A stretch of 57,446 nucleotides of DNA from Bacillus sp. E(2018) (GCF_005503015.1 NZ_SCOL01000008.1:1-57446), one strand, 5' to 3'; counted from the stretch's first letter, positions 20,691 through 28,394 are shown. Program-made: numbers and translations. The notes: generated by a model not told the origin, from the letters alone.

Positions 20691-20724
20691 ATTATAAACA
20701 GGTTTAGAACAAAGATTTTGTCAA
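20691..20724 (-). promoter_or_regulatory. spoIIE promoter with 22-bp spacer and Spo0A-box-like -35
   Basis: TTGACA (20719-20724) and TATAAT (20691-20696) on the minus strand are 22 bp apart, too far for ordinary sigma-A use. In B. subtilis the spoIIE promoter is likewise wide (about 21 bp) and depends on Spo0A~P. A TGACAAA, one base from a 0A box (TGNCGAA), overlaps the -35. Confidence 0.7.
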
Positions 20725-20920
20725 AAGAGCAGGTAAGGTTTCAAAAACTTATCGACGGACTTCTCCACTATTTCACGAAAGAAGAGCAAAAGCGGACAAC
20801 ATTCTTACAAAAAGAGAAGAGGAATTTTCATTTTTAAAGTTATTAAGGAGAATTATGAAGAAAAATAAAAAGGGAAAGATGTTTATATTTATTTTTATTG
20901 GAAAGCAAAAAAGAAAATAA

Positions 20921-20950
20921 AAAAAAGAGCATCCGCTGACAGATGCTCTT
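20921..20950 (-). terminator. Terminator downstream of tRNA-Met
   Basis: AAGAGCATCTG/CGGATGCTCTT-type stem with a T8 tail on the minus strand, about 30 bases beyond the tRNA CCA end. Confidence 0.9.
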
Positions 20951-20981
20951 GTACGTTTGTATGTAGATGTCAAAATTAAAA

Positions 20982-21058
20982 TGGTAGCGGCGGAGGGAGT
21001 CGAACCCACGACCTCACGGGTATGAACCGTACGCTCTAGCCAGCTGAGCTACACCGCC
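20982..21058 (-). tRNA. trnM: tRNA-Met (anticodon CAT)
   Basis: The minus strand folds as a 77-nt tRNA with encoded CCA. Acceptor GGCGGTG pairs with CGCCGCT (one G-U); there is a TA at 8-9, D arm GCTC, anticodon loop TTCATAC in a TACGG/CCGTG stem, and T loop TTCGACT with one T-T mismatch in the stem. Acceptor and body resemble the elongator Met tRNA (the first pair is not the unpaired type of initiators). It corresponds to the trnSL tRNA-Met near spoIIE in B. subtilis; the neighbouring tRNA-Glu found there is absent. Confidence 0.95.
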
Positions 21059-21193
21059 ATTTGTAAAAGACACAAGTAGTATATTACATCTATCCTGCCA
21101 CTCTGTCAACGGTTCTTTAAAAATTTGTCGAAAAAGTTTTTTGTCTAGTGTTTCAAAAGACTGTTTCATTAAGCTTTGATGCTTTTGAAGGTA

Positions 21194-21322
21194 GTTGATT
21201 TCCGCTCCAGACTGCTCGCTTTCCGCGGGGCAGGCTGTGAGCCACATTTGTACGTTTCACTCTTAAGTGTCTCACCTGCCCACCTGTCCCGCAGGAGTCT
21301 CGCATCCTCCACTCCAATCAAC
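21194..21322 (-). repeat. Family A intergenic palindromic element, copy R4
   Basis: A 129-bp copy between tRNA-Met and yabR, bounded by GTTGATT and AATCAAC, in complement orientation. Inner stem GTGAG-CACTT/AAATGTG-CTCAC. Flanks TTTGAAGGTA and TTTTCAAAGATG match other copies. The remaining sequence between it and the yabR terminator shows no gene. Confidence 0.9.
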
Positions 21323-21424
21323 TTTTCAAAGATGAAAAGGAAATTGAAGATTTCAGGAAAACTCTTGTGTTATTTATCCATGTAAAAACGATGGCATCCT
21401 GACATAAAGATTAACGACTAAATA

Positions 21425-21460
21425 CAAAAAAGCACTCTATTCTTTCAAGAATAGAGTGCT
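21425..21460 (-). terminator. Rho-independent terminator of yabR
   Basis: A long AT-rich perfect stem (AGCACTCTATTCTT/AAGAATAGAGTGCT) with a TTTTTT tail on the minus strand, about 40 bases past the yabR stop. Confidence 0.92.
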
Positions 21461-21500
21461 AGCCATATATATAGATGAATGAGCATTAAAAATGCAACAA

Positions 21501-21944
21501 TTATCCTCTTCGGCCGCCGCGGCCACCTCTTTTTGATTCAGTACTACGCTTTAAAGTAGTGAGTCGATCTTCACTATCTTTAAGGAATTTGTTCATCTTA
21601 TCCTCAAAAGATAATGCCGTTGAATGGTTGTTACCGCCTCGGTTAGGACCTTTGCGAGATTTGTTAAATCCGCCTCTTGCAGGAGCTGGTCTACTAGCAG
21701 ATGCAACATTTTCTTTTGCTTTCTTGATAGATAAACCGATCTTCCCGTCCTTTTCGACGCTCATAACCTTAACTTCGACTTGATCACCAACTTTAAGAAA
21801 TTCGTTGATGTCCTTTACGTAATTATCCGCAACTTCGCTAATATGCACGAGTCCTGTTGTACCCCCTGGCAGCTCTACAAACGCTCCAAAATGAGTAATC
21901 CCAGTAACTTTACCTTGCAACTTGCTGCCTACTTCAATTGACAT
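21501..21944 (-). CDS. yabR: S1-domain RNA-binding protein
   Basis: An N-terminal S1 OB-fold domain (residues 1-75: VGSKLQGKVTGITHFGAFVEL, GLVHISEVADNYV, VGDQVEVKVMSVE) is followed by a low-complexity, basic, Gly/Arg-rich tail ending GGRGGRRG that also contains PARGGFNKSRKGPNRGG. Such a tail suggests extra RNA binding. 147 aa. It corresponds to YabR, a general-stress-13-like protein downstream of divIC in B. subtilis. Its exact RNA partner is unknown. Confidence 0.9.
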   Translation of the reverse strand: MSIEVGSKLQGKVTGITHFGAFVELPGGTTGLVHISEVADNYVKDINEFLKVGDQVEVKVMSVEKDGKIGLSIKKAKENVASASRPAPARGGFNKSRKGPNRGGNNHSTALSFEDKMNKFLKDSEDRLTTLKRSTESKRGGRGGRRG

Positions 21945-22035
21945 GCAAAAAATGCTCCTCCTTAAAAAATCTCCTAAGATATCATTACTTATTATACAAT
22001 CGAAAAAATCTGCGTGTCAATCTACGCTTAATGCT

Positions 22036-22395
22036 TTATTCTGGAAGTTTAAAGATTGTTTCACCAGGTTTTGACATAAAAAAGTCGCGTCTGGCGATTT
22101 CTCCAATGTATTCTTCGTCTTTTAGTTTATTCACTTCATCTTTAAGTTGTGCCTTTTCTTCTAAAAGAGCTTTATATTCGTCGCTTAATTCTTTTTGTTC
22201 CATCTGTTTTTCATTTAAAAGGGAGAGCTGTTCTGCAATACCCGTAATAATTAAAAAAGCAAAAAAGGAAAATACGATAAAAGCCCCCGTTAAGCGCCTG
22301 TATAAACCACGCTTACGTTTAGCGATCACTTGCTCATGACGCTCTTTATTCTGGATGTATTGTGAGTGAATCTCTGTTATTTTTTTCTGGCGCAT
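22036..22395 (-). CDS. divIC: Cell-division protein DivIC (septum formation initiator)
   Basis: A small bitopic division protein that works with FtsL and DivIB at the septum. Layout: basic cytosolic head (KRKRGLYRR), one membrane segment (LTGAFIVFSFFAFLIITGIA), then an extracytoplasmic coiled coil (LSLLNEKQMEQKELSDEYKA) and the conserved IARRDFFMSKPGE end. Start ATG 22395 follows GGAGGGG; a longer TTG start would overlap yabQ and lacks a site. 119 aa. Confidence 0.95.
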   Translation of the reverse strand: MRQKKITEIHSQYIQNKERHEQVIAKRKRGLYRRLTGAFIVFSFFAFLIITGIAEQLSLLNEKQMEQKELSDEYKALLEEKAQLKDEVNKLKDEEYIGEIARRDFFMSKPGETIFKLPE

Positions 22396-22415
22396 TTGTT
22401 CGCTGTTCCCCTCCT

Positions 22416-23015
22416 TTACTTCTTTTTTCCCTTCCAATTGCTGACTTTATTCTTCGCAGAAATGAAAAACCCTGCTAATTTTGAATATTTCTCTTTTAAA
22501 TTATACCATTTTTGCTTTGGTATGAAACGCCATATGAGTCTTCCAACCCATTTAAAAGGAGAAAAAAGAATCATGAATAGTACCATAATAATTTTCCGCA
22601 AGATGTTAAATACATATAAAAGAATAGCGGATATGAGCATAATTAACCATTTTATCGGCATAACGATTAAAGAGTTAAGTAATCGGTATAAAAAACGAAA
22701 AATTGAGGCGATCGCTGATACCATCCACTCAAGTATCTTTTTATAGATTCGTTCAAAGAGTGCTCGGTACGCCGCATATCCGCAAATGAGAGCAATAAAA
22801 ATATAAAATCGAATCTCCGCGTGATTCACGTTTAGAAGAACATAAAAGACCAGCAAAGCCTGTACCAGCCAAAACATCAGATCGTTTAAGAAATGGAGCC
22901 AATGCCACTTTCGCTTCTCATGAATGAATCGACTGTACGTATCGACAGACATTCCGATCCATATACCCATGAGGACCATAGAAAGCATCGTTTCAAACTG
23001 AACGGTTAAGGTCAT
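22416..23015 (-). CDS. yabQ: Spore cortex protein YabQ
   Basis: A 199-residue membrane protein with several hydrophobic helices in the first half (FETMLSMVLMGIWIGMSVDTY, FWLVQALLVFYVLLNV, FYIFIALICGYAAYRAL), further hydrophobic segments, and a basic C-terminus. The yabQ/SpoYabQ family is needed for spore cortex formation in B. subtilis and is expressed in the mother cell. It overlaps yabP by 4 nt (ATGA) and precedes divIC, as in B. subtilis. Confidence 0.93.
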   Translation of the reverse strand: MTLTVQFETMLSMVLMGIWIGMSVDTYSRFIHEKRKWHWLHFLNDLMFWLVQALLVFYVLLNVNHAEIRFYIFIALICGYAAYRALFERIYKKILEWMVSAIASIFRFLYRLLNSLIVMPIKWLIMLISAILLYVFNILRKIIMVLFMILFSPFKWVGRLIWRFIPKQKWYNLKEKYSKLAGFFISAKNKVSNWKGKKK

Positions 23016-23320
23016 TTGAACAGTTTGCCGAAGAAGCCTTTAGTCTTTTCACCGGTCTGCTGGTCCAGGTAAACGAGGTCGAATACTTTTCCTTCAATAT
23101 TGACAACGCCTGATTCCACATCAAGATTCTTCATCTTCAAGTTTGTCCCGCGGATCGCTAAAAAGCCCATAGTTGTCTCAAGCAAGAACTCTTCATTATC
23201 AAAACTTTCTACTTGCTTAACACCCGTGATCTCTAGATTCTTTCTTCCTACCATTCTTACATCATGGTTTGGTGTGGTCACTTTTTGATTATATCCATTC
23301 AGATCATATCGTTGGTCCAT
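23012..23320 (-). CDS. yabP: Spore cortex protein YabP
   Basis: A 102-residue soluble protein of the YabP/YqfC family: VRMVGRKNLEITGVKQVESFDNEEFLLETTMGFLAIRG and a C-terminal LVYLDQQTGEKTKGFFGKLF. In B. subtilis it is a sigma-E gene required for cortex assembly. Start ATG 23320 follows GAGGAGGGG; the longer frame upstream has no support. A good sigma-E promoter lies just upstream, separating it from rqcP. Confidence 0.93.
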   Translation of the reverse strand: MDQRYDLNGYNQKVTTPNHDVRMVGRKNLEITGVKQVESFDNEEFLLETTMGFLAIRGTNLKMKNLDVESGVVNIEGKVFDLVYLDQQTGEKTKGFFGKLFK

Positions 23321-23345
23321 ACATTCCCCTCCTCTATTCCATACA

Positions 23346-23374
23346 AATGTATGAAGCATCAAAGGAGAATAGAA
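23346..23374 (-). promoter_or_regulatory. yabP promoter, sigma-E type
   Basis: On the minus strand CATACATT (23346-23353) matches the sigma-E -10 consensus fully, and TTCTATT (23368-23374) 14 bp upstream is a fair -35. It starts 25 bp before the yabP ATG and agrees with sigma-E control of yabP in B. subtilis. Confidence 0.7.
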
Positions 23375-23471
23375 CAAGCTGTATGAATTGCTGAATGTTT
23401 TGGAGCAACCATTGATGTGAATTTCTAAAAGGTTGTTACCTTTTGGTCTTGTTTCATTCACTTCATTGCAA

Positions 23472-23727
23472 GTTGATTGGAGTGTAAGGTGTGAGACTCT
23501 CGGCTAGGACAGGCGGGCAGTCCGAAAAGTGGAAGTGGCTCGGTCAGCCCCGACAAGCAAAAGGTGAATGGACCAGAAAGGCGCAGTTTGCCTTGTAGTC
23601 CATTTAACTTTTGACCTCGAGGGGCTAGTCACTGCATCTAGACAGGTGAGACACTTAAGAGTGAAACGTACGAATGTGGCTCACCGCCTGCCCCGCGGAA
23701 AGCGAGCACCCTGGAACGGAAATCAAC
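23472..23727 (+). repeat. Family A element, copy R5, interrupted by a second element
   Basis: The ends GTTGATT (23472) and AATCAAC (23727) and both conserved halves of Family A are present, but the copy is 256 bp because about 123 bp have been inserted after GGACAGGCGGGCAG. To the right it resumes with CAGGTGAGACACTTAAGAGTG. A CAG triplet flanks both sides of the insert and could be a short target duplication. Located between rqcP and yabP. Confidence 0.88.
23521..23643. repeat. Family B palindromic element nested in Family A copy R5
   Basis: The insert is itself a long imperfect hairpin. AGCCCC (near 23546) pairs with GGGGCT (near 23620), CAAAAG with CTTTTG, and AATGGAC with GTCCATT, with an AAGGC/GCCTT tip. 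The segments CCTCGAGGGGCT and GTCGGGGCTGA (on the complement) look like another intergenic repeat that I recall as frequent in Bacillaceae genomes; I know no formal name for it. Confidence 0.7.
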
Positions 23728-23767
23728 CACTTCCAAAAGCAACGAAGATTGCGAAAACAGCAAAAAG

Positions 23768-23797
23768 AAAAGAACCTGAAAAAAATCAGGTTCTTTA
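23768..23797 (-). terminator. Rho-independent terminator of rqcP
   Basis: AAAGAACCTGA/TCAGGTTCTTT stem with a T-rich tail, overlapping the rqcP stop codon; it closes the yabM-mazG-hup-rqcP unit. Confidence 0.9.
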
Positions 23798-24061
23798 CTC
23801 AGTCGTTTCGATGCGGTTTTCTTCGAGGACGGTATACATGTTATCCGCGTCCTCTTTTTTTGTCGTATCTTTAAGCTCGTTGATTTTTACCTTTACAAGC
23901 TTTTGTCCAAAACGTATTGCAAGCTCGTCCCCTACTTTTACATCTGAGGAAGCCTTCGCCTGCAATCCGTTAATGGAGATACGCCCTTGATCTGAAATCT
24001 CTTTCGCCACGGTTCTCCGTTTAATCAGGCGCGAGACTTTCAGAAATTTATCTAAGCGCAT
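23795..24061 (-). CDS. rqcP: S4-domain ribosome quality-control protein RqcP
   Basis: An 88-residue S4 RNA-binding protein ([21 protein letters not shown], then [26 protein letters not shown]). It is the YabO homologue; in B. subtilis RqcP acts with RqcH in C-terminal alanine tailing on obstructed 50S subunits. It starts 2 bp after the hup stop, so the two are cotranscribed. Hsp15 is a related family, but length and context favour RqcP. Confidence 0.93.
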   Translation of the reverse strand: MRLDKFLKVSRLIKRRTVAKEISDQGRISINGLQAKASSDVKVGDELAIRFGQKLVKVKINELKDTTKKEDADNMYTVLEENRIETTE

Positions 24062-24063
24062 GC

Positions 24064-24336
24064 TTACTTAACAGCTTCTTTCAGCTTGTTTCCTGCTTTA
24101 AATGCCGGAACAGTTGCTGCTGGAATTTGAATTTCTTTACCTGTTTGAGGGTTGCGGCCAGTACGGCTAGAACGCTCACGAGTTTCGAAAGTTCCGAATC
24201 CAACAAATTGTACTTTGTCTCCGTCTTTTAGAGCAGAAGTGATTTCATCGATTACGCCATTAACGACTGTTTCTACGTCTTTCTTAGTAAGTCCTGACTT
24301 TTCTGAGATATTTGTTACCAATTCATTTTTGTTCAT
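24064..24336 (-). CDS. hup: HU-family DNA-binding protein
   Basis: A 90-residue histone-like protein with the full HU pattern: [61 protein letters not shown]. It binds and bends DNA. The position between mazG and rqcP differs from B. subtilis, where hbs lies elsewhere and yabN is followed directly by yabO; a paralogue may exist elsewhere in the genome. GGAGG lies before the ATG. Confidence 0.95.
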   Translation of the reverse strand: MNKNELVTNISEKSGLTKKDVETVVNGVIDEITSALKDGDKVQFVGFGTFETRERSSRTGRNPQTGKEIQIPAATVPAFKAGNKLKEAVK

Positions 24337-24381
24337 TTTAATTACCTCCTAAAGTTTCTATCAAAGATTTCGCTAGAAACC

Positions 24382-24403
24382 CCCTATAATTAAGGGTTTC
24401 ATG
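24382..24403 (-). terminator. Hairpin between mazG and hup
   Basis: GAAACCC/GGGTTTC arms around an AT-rich loop, about 60 bp after the mazG stop. The U-tract is poor, so it may be a weak terminator or an mRNA end stabiliser that lets hup be expressed at a different level. A GAGAA/TTCTC inverted repeat lies just beyond. Confidence 0.45.
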
Positions 24404-24463
24404 ATATTTCTCGAGAAAATATTCTCTATTTTTCACTATAATCCTTCTTTGTTGAAAAAAAAA

Positions 24464-25909
24464 TTATTTTGCCTCGTTCCAAAAACGGTCCATTTCCTCT
24501 AAAGTGACGTCCTCGAACGAGAGACTTTGCTTCTTCAGTTCCTGCTCGATGTAGTGAAAACGCTTCTTAAATTTACGGTTTGTCTCATTTAGAGCTTCTT
24601 CTGGATCAATCTTGTAAAAACGAGCCAGATTCACAACAGAGAACAACAGATCACCTAATTCTTTTTGCTGTTCGTCGCCCTCAGCTTCTTGAAACTCTTT
24701 TAATTCTTCTAAGATTTTTTCGACTACCGGCTCGACTTCTTTCCAGTCGAAGCCAACTTTCGCTGCTTTTTTTTGATAAAGAAAAGCTTTTTGGATAGCC
24801 GGAATTCCCTTTGGCACACCATCTAATAAAGAGTCACGATCTTCTTTTCCTGCTTCTTTTGATTTAATCGCATCCCAGTTCGCCACAACTTCATCTGCGT
24901 TTTCTGCAGAAACATCGCTAAAAACGTGTGGATGACGACGTATCATCTTCTCGGTTAACGTTTCAATCACATCTTCTAAAACAAAGAAACCTTCATCTTC
25001 CCCAATTTGTGCGTGAAGCAGAACTTGAAGGAGCACATCGCCTAATTCTTCAGCCAGTGCATCATCGTCTTCTTCATCAATTGCATCTAACACTTCATAA
25101 GCTTCCTCGATCAAATACTTCTTTAACGTCACATGTGTTTGCTTTTGATCCCAAGGACAACCCCCAGGACCGCGCAGTCGAGCAATGACGTTCTTCAAAA
25201 ACGCAAAGTCTCTATACATCTGTTCTTCCTCTTTTACAGGAGGAACATACACAGCAGTCAGATTATTTAATGTTACAGACTGATCTAGTTCGTACAGAGG
25301 GACGCGTTTTATAGACTCTTCAGCACTGCCTGCTGCTGTAACGATTGTTACTTCATAATCGTCGGGATACTTATCCATCAATGTCAGCTTTACTTCTGAA
25401 GCAATAAAGTTGTCATAAACTTGCACGATAACAAGGTGATGTCTGATCTGAACCTCGTCTTTTTTTAATGAAGTTCCATCAAGAATCTGGCACCCTTCAA
25501 TCGGGTCAATCTTTAGTGCCGTATACATTTCATCAAGAAAACTCTTTCCGCCAGCTACTGAAACCTCGATTCCTTTCTTCTCACTCTTATGAAGAAGAAT
25601 CTGTACCGCTTGCTCCGCAACTAACGGGTGGCCTGGAACAGCATAGAGGACATGACCTTCTGCCTCAGCCTGTTGAAATAAGGTTTCCGCAATTTCTTCG
25701 TACACTGGTTCAAACTGGTCATGTTTTTCATAGATTTCATCAAATGCGATAAATTGTTTTCCTTGTTTCATTAATTCTTCTATCGCAGGGTGATGAATCG
25801 TGCGCACATAAACTCTTTCAGCTGATTCTAACATGCGGTAGATGCCTAGTGTCATCTGGTCTAAGTCTCCTGCACCTAGGCCGATAATCGTAATCTTCTT
25901 CGTCATCAT
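24464..25909 (-). CDS. mazG: Bifunctional tetrapyrrole-methylase-like / MazG nucleotide pyrophosphohydrolase
   Basis: Homologue of YabN. The N-terminal half (about residues 1-220) is an SAM methylase-like domain (IIGLGAGDLDQMTLG, AVPGHPLVAEQ, CQILDGTSL). The C-terminal half has two MazG repeats (LRGPGGCPWDQKQTH, EELGDVLLQVLLHAQIGE, and QQKELGDLLFSVVNLAR) with EExxE/D-type metal sites and hydrolyses (d)NTPs. 481 aa. Its start overlaps the yabM stop by 4 nt. Confidence 0.95.
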   Translation of the reverse strand: MMTKKITIIGLGAGDLDQMTLGIYRMLESAERVYVRTIHHPAIEELMKQGKQFIAFDEIYEKHDQFEPVYEEIAETLFQQAEAEGHVLYAVPGHPLVAEQAVQILLHKSEKKGIEVSVAGGKSFLDEMYTALKIDPIEGCQILDGTSLKKDEVQIRHHLVIVQVYDNFIASEVKLTLMDKYPDDYEVTIVTAAGSAEESIKRVPLYELDQSVTLNNLTAVYVPPVKEEEQMYRDFAFLKNVIARLRGPGGCPWDQKQTHVTLKKYLIEEAYEVLDAIDEEDDDALAEELGDVLLQVLLHAQIGEDEGFFVLEDVIETLTEKMIRRHPHVFSDVSAENADEVVANWDAIKSKEAGKEDRDSLLDGVPKGIPAIQKAFLYQKKAAKVGFDWKEVEPVVEKILEELKEFQEAEGDEQQKELGDLLFSVVNLARFYKIDPEEALNETNRKFKKRFHYIEQELKKQSLSFEDVTLEEMDRFWNEAK

Positions 25910-27492
25910 GGTCTCCTTTTTTTAAGACGTTTAAACATCTTCTGAATAAATCCAATTGAATGAAAGACGGAGTTCCATTCATTTTGAGAAAATATTTTAA
26001 ATACTAAGATACAGAGAATATAAATCACTACACCGATAAATGATGCACTGATACTAATCAGCATCGCTTGAAACCGCGTATCACCCATGAATACATAGTT
26101 CTCCGTCATATAGATCCATGTCCATACACCAGCACCCATCAAAATAAGAGAGATGGATAGTGAAAGAAGTGTTGTTTTTCTGCTTCCTGTTAAAAACTTC
26201 GTAACGAATTGAAGCTTCAATAGTTGTGCAATCGCTGCAATCATTGTAGCCAGCACGGTAGATCCGGCAGCCCCCTCCATACCGAAAGAAGGAATGAGCA
26301 CCACATTGCCAAGAATTTTTATCAATACCGCGATAAGAACGGTGTATGCCGCGAACCGACCATGACCGATTCCTTGTAAAAGTCCTGTGGTCGTATAGAT
26401 GATGGATACGAAAATAATGGAAATACAGAGAATAGCAAGAGCAAGCGATCCATCATCATTTTTAAACAGCATAACATTGAGGTGCTTCATAATAAAGATG
26501 AGTCCGATTGCCGCTGCCCCGCCAAAAACGATAGAAATTTTTACGGAGAGCTTTGCAAGCGTTCGGATCTCTTTTTGTTTCTTTTCTGCTGCGAGCGATG
26601 CCATCTCCGGCACTACAGCAAGTGCTACAGATGCGGCTAGCACTGTTCCTAACTGAAGAAGAGGTTGACCTCGGTCAAAAACGCCTTTCAATAGTTTCGC
26701 GTCATATGCATCCATGCCGCTTTCTACCCAAACGTTAACGAAAAGAAACGCATCGACTAGCTGCATCAACGCTAAGATTAGTGCGCTTAGCGACAAATAG
26801 ATGCTCGTTTTTAACAGCTCTGCGGCATATAAAAAACTAAATCTTGCACGTGAGCGATAAGGGCTCGCTGCACCTTTTTTCCAAAAATAAAAAAGAAACA
26901 ATCCTGATGCGAGTGCACCTAAAACAGAACCAAAAAGTGCCGCTGCTCCTGTTTCATAGCTGGAGTACCCTTTTAAAACGAAATAATAGGATAAAAGTAA
27001 GATACCTGAAACTCTTATAGTCTGTTCGATCAACTGCGAAACAGCAGTCAGTTGCATGTCGCCAAACCCTTGATAAGTACCCCTGAAAAAGGCAGAAAGC
27101 GGAATAAACAGAAAAAGAACAGATATGACTCTGATCGGCAGTTCCAAATGCCGGTCTCCCATCCACTCTGCCATAAATAGTGCTGCTAAAAATAAAAATA
27201 GGAACGATACTAAACCTAAGCTAACAGAAGTCCACGCTGCTGTTTTTATTAAATGGTCATCGTTATTCTTCTCTGACACGATCATTTTTGAAAGAGCCAT
27301 CGGAAAACCTGTAAAGGCAATAGCAACGGCTATCGCATAAAACGGATAAGCTTGCTGAAACACATAAAAACCAAAATCACCCGTCATGTTCTGATAAGGA
27401 ATTCGATAAACGACGCTTAGTAATTTAACGACTATGGCAGCTGCGGTCAGCAGCATAGCCCCTTCCCATACAGAGTAGTTCTTTGTTTTCAT
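25906..27492 (-). CDS. yabM: Polysaccharide/lipid flippase-like membrane protein (SpoVB/YabM family)
   Basis: A polytopic protein of 528 residues with about 14 hydrophobic helices, of the MOP/polysaccharide transporter superfamily (IPYQNMTGDFGFYVFQQAYPFYAIAVA near the N-terminus, FRGTYQGFGDM loop, TTGLLQGIGHGRFAAY). Relatives move lipid-linked cell-wall precursors (SpoVB, MurJ-like). Its substrate cannot be told from sequence. First gene of the yabM-mazG-hup-rqcP unit, with a palindrome over its promoter. Confidence 0.9.
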   Translation of the reverse strand: MKTKNYSVWEGAMLLTAAAIVVKLLSVVYRIPYQNMTGDFGFYVFQQAYPFYAIAVAIAFTGFPMALSKMIVSEKNNDDHLIKTAAWTSVSLGLVSFLFLFLAALFMAEWMGDRHLELPIRVISVLFLFIPLSAFFRGTYQGFGDMQLTAVSQLIEQTIRVSGILLLSYYFVLKGYSSYETGAAALFGSVLGALASGLFLFYFWKKGAASPYRSRARFSFLYAAELLKTSIYLSLSALILALMQLVDAFLFVNVWVESGMDAYDAKLLKGVFDRGQPLLQLGTVLAASVALAVVPEMASLAAEKKQKEIRTLAKLSVKISIVFGGAAAIGLIFIMKHLNVMLFKNDDGSLALAILCISIIFVSIIYTTTGLLQGIGHGRFAAYTVLIAVLIKILGNVVLIPSFGMEGAAGSTVLATMIAAIAQLLKLQFVTKFLTGSRKTTLLSLSISLILMGAGVWTWIYMTENYVFMGDTRFQAMLISISASFIGVVIYILCILVFKIFSQNEWNSVFHSIGFIQKMFKRLKKRRP

Positions 27493-27578
27493 AAAATAAC
27501 TCCAATTTTTATATCATATATATTTCCCGGGACGACAGGAGTCGACACATTTTGTTTTGCATGATCATAATTCAAGAT

Positions 27579-27614
27579 ATTATACCATAGTCATTGCATA
27601 TCGCCCGGCGATAT
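27579..27614 (-). promoter_or_regulatory. yabM operon promoter with overlapping 17-bp palindrome (candidate operator)
   Basis: An extended -10 (TATGGTATAAT; core 27579-27584) reads on the minus strand 87 bp before yabM. The place of the -35 is covered by ATATCGCC-C-GGCGATAT (27598-27614), a perfect inverted repeat with a one-base centre and no TTGACA. This is the geometry of a regulator-bound promoter. The regulator is unknown. Confidence 0.6.
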
Positions 27615-27686
27615 AAGGTTCAATACGCATTTAAACTTCGGAATTATTCCTATCAAACCGCAGATCAGTTTGTTCCAAATCAGCAC

Positions 27687-27719
27687 AAAAAAAGAAAGAG
27701 CATGATTCGCCCTTTCTTA
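27687..27719 (-). terminator. Rho-independent terminator of spoVT
   Basis: AAGAAAGGGC/GCTCTTTCTT stem (one mismatch) with a T7 tail on the minus strand, beginning at the spoVT stop. Confidence 0.88.
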
Positions 27720-28253
27720 TTGCTCCATCTGCCTTGCTAAAAATCCAGCTGCAGTTTCAGCAAGTTTTTGCTCAAGTTCAGTAAGCTTCTTTCCTTCTTT
27801 CCCAATCATAACGACTGCTCCGATCGGGTCTCCACCTGCGATGATCGGCGCGATCACGTGAGAAGTGTTTTCTTTGATTCCATCGATCAGCTCAGCTTCC
27901 GTTCCGTTCGGTTCTACTAACGTCTTTCTGTCACTCATGGAAGCTTCTACTACTTTACCGATGCTTTTATTGTGATAATCTTTCTTGGATCCGCCAGCTA
28001 CCGCAATATATGTATCACGGTCAGCAATTAACACAACATGACCTGTACTATCTGCAAGGCTCTCTGCATATTCTTTTGCAAAATCACCAAGCTCATTGAT
28101 TGGAGAATATTTCTTTAAAATGACTTCTCCATCTCTGTCTACAAAGATCTCAAGCGGGTCTCCCTCACGAATCCGAAGTGTTCTGCGGATTTCTTTTGGA
28201 ATAACTACGCGCCCGAGGTCATCAATACGTCGAACGATACCAGTTGCTTTCAT
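27717..28253 (-). CDS. spoVT: Stage V sporulation protein T, forespore transcription regulator
   Basis: An AbrB-type DNA-binding domain (residues 1-50: MKATGIVRRIDDLGRVVIPKEIRRTLRI) plus a C-terminal GAF-like domain (about 56-178). It modulates sigma-G genes in the forespore. The start was set at ATG 28253 because it matches the family's N-terminus (178 aa, as in B. subtilis) and has GAGGG upstream; the longer frame is untranslated leader. Paralogous in its first 50 residues to abrB in this window. Confidence 0.97.
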   Translation of the reverse strand: MKATGIVRRIDDLGRVVIPKEIRRTLRIREGDPLEIFVDRDGEVILKKYSPINELGDFAKEYAESLADSTGHVVLIADRDTYIAVAGGSKKDYHNKSIGKVVEASMSDRKTLVEPNGTEAELIDGIKENTSHVIAPIIAGGDPIGAVVMIGKEGKKLTELEQKLAETAAGFLARQMEQ

Positions 28254-28342
28254 ATAGATAATGCCCTCTCTTTCGGATGATGATGAATCATTGATGTAAC
28301 AAAATGGTTCCTTCACTGAAAGAATGTTCCATTTCCTAGGTT

Positions 28343-28372
28343 TATTATTTGTTACATCTCCTGTTCTATTCA
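28343..28372 (-). promoter_or_regulatory. Candidate sigma-G promoter of spoVT
   Basis: TGAATA (28367-28372) and CAAATAATA (ending 28343) on the minus strand lie about 15-17 bp apart, resembling the sigma-G pair TGAATA / CATNNTA with an imperfect -10. Sigma-G control of spoVT is established in B. subtilis; this site is only a candidate. Confidence 0.35.
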
Positions 28373-28394
28373 CGAAAGAGAGGGTTATTATAAT

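Noticed and set aside
21014..21247. Open frames through Family A copies encoding a recurring LTACPAESE-type peptide (also 23674-23874 and 32105-32389 on the plus strand, and 11441-11653, 11666-11920 on the minus strand)
   Set aside because: They are translations of the repeat itself. The similarity follows from DNA repeat conservation, the frames run into non-repeat sequence at different points, and none has a ribosome-binding site.
23012..23461. Longer 149-residue version of YabP
   Set aside because: The extra 47 residues cover the sigma-E promoter and leader. ATG 23320 has a strong ribosome-binding site and matches the family's length.
27717..28373. Longer 218-residue version of SpoVT
   Set aside because: The family begins with MKATGIVRR; the extension is untranslated leader including the possible sigma-G promoter.
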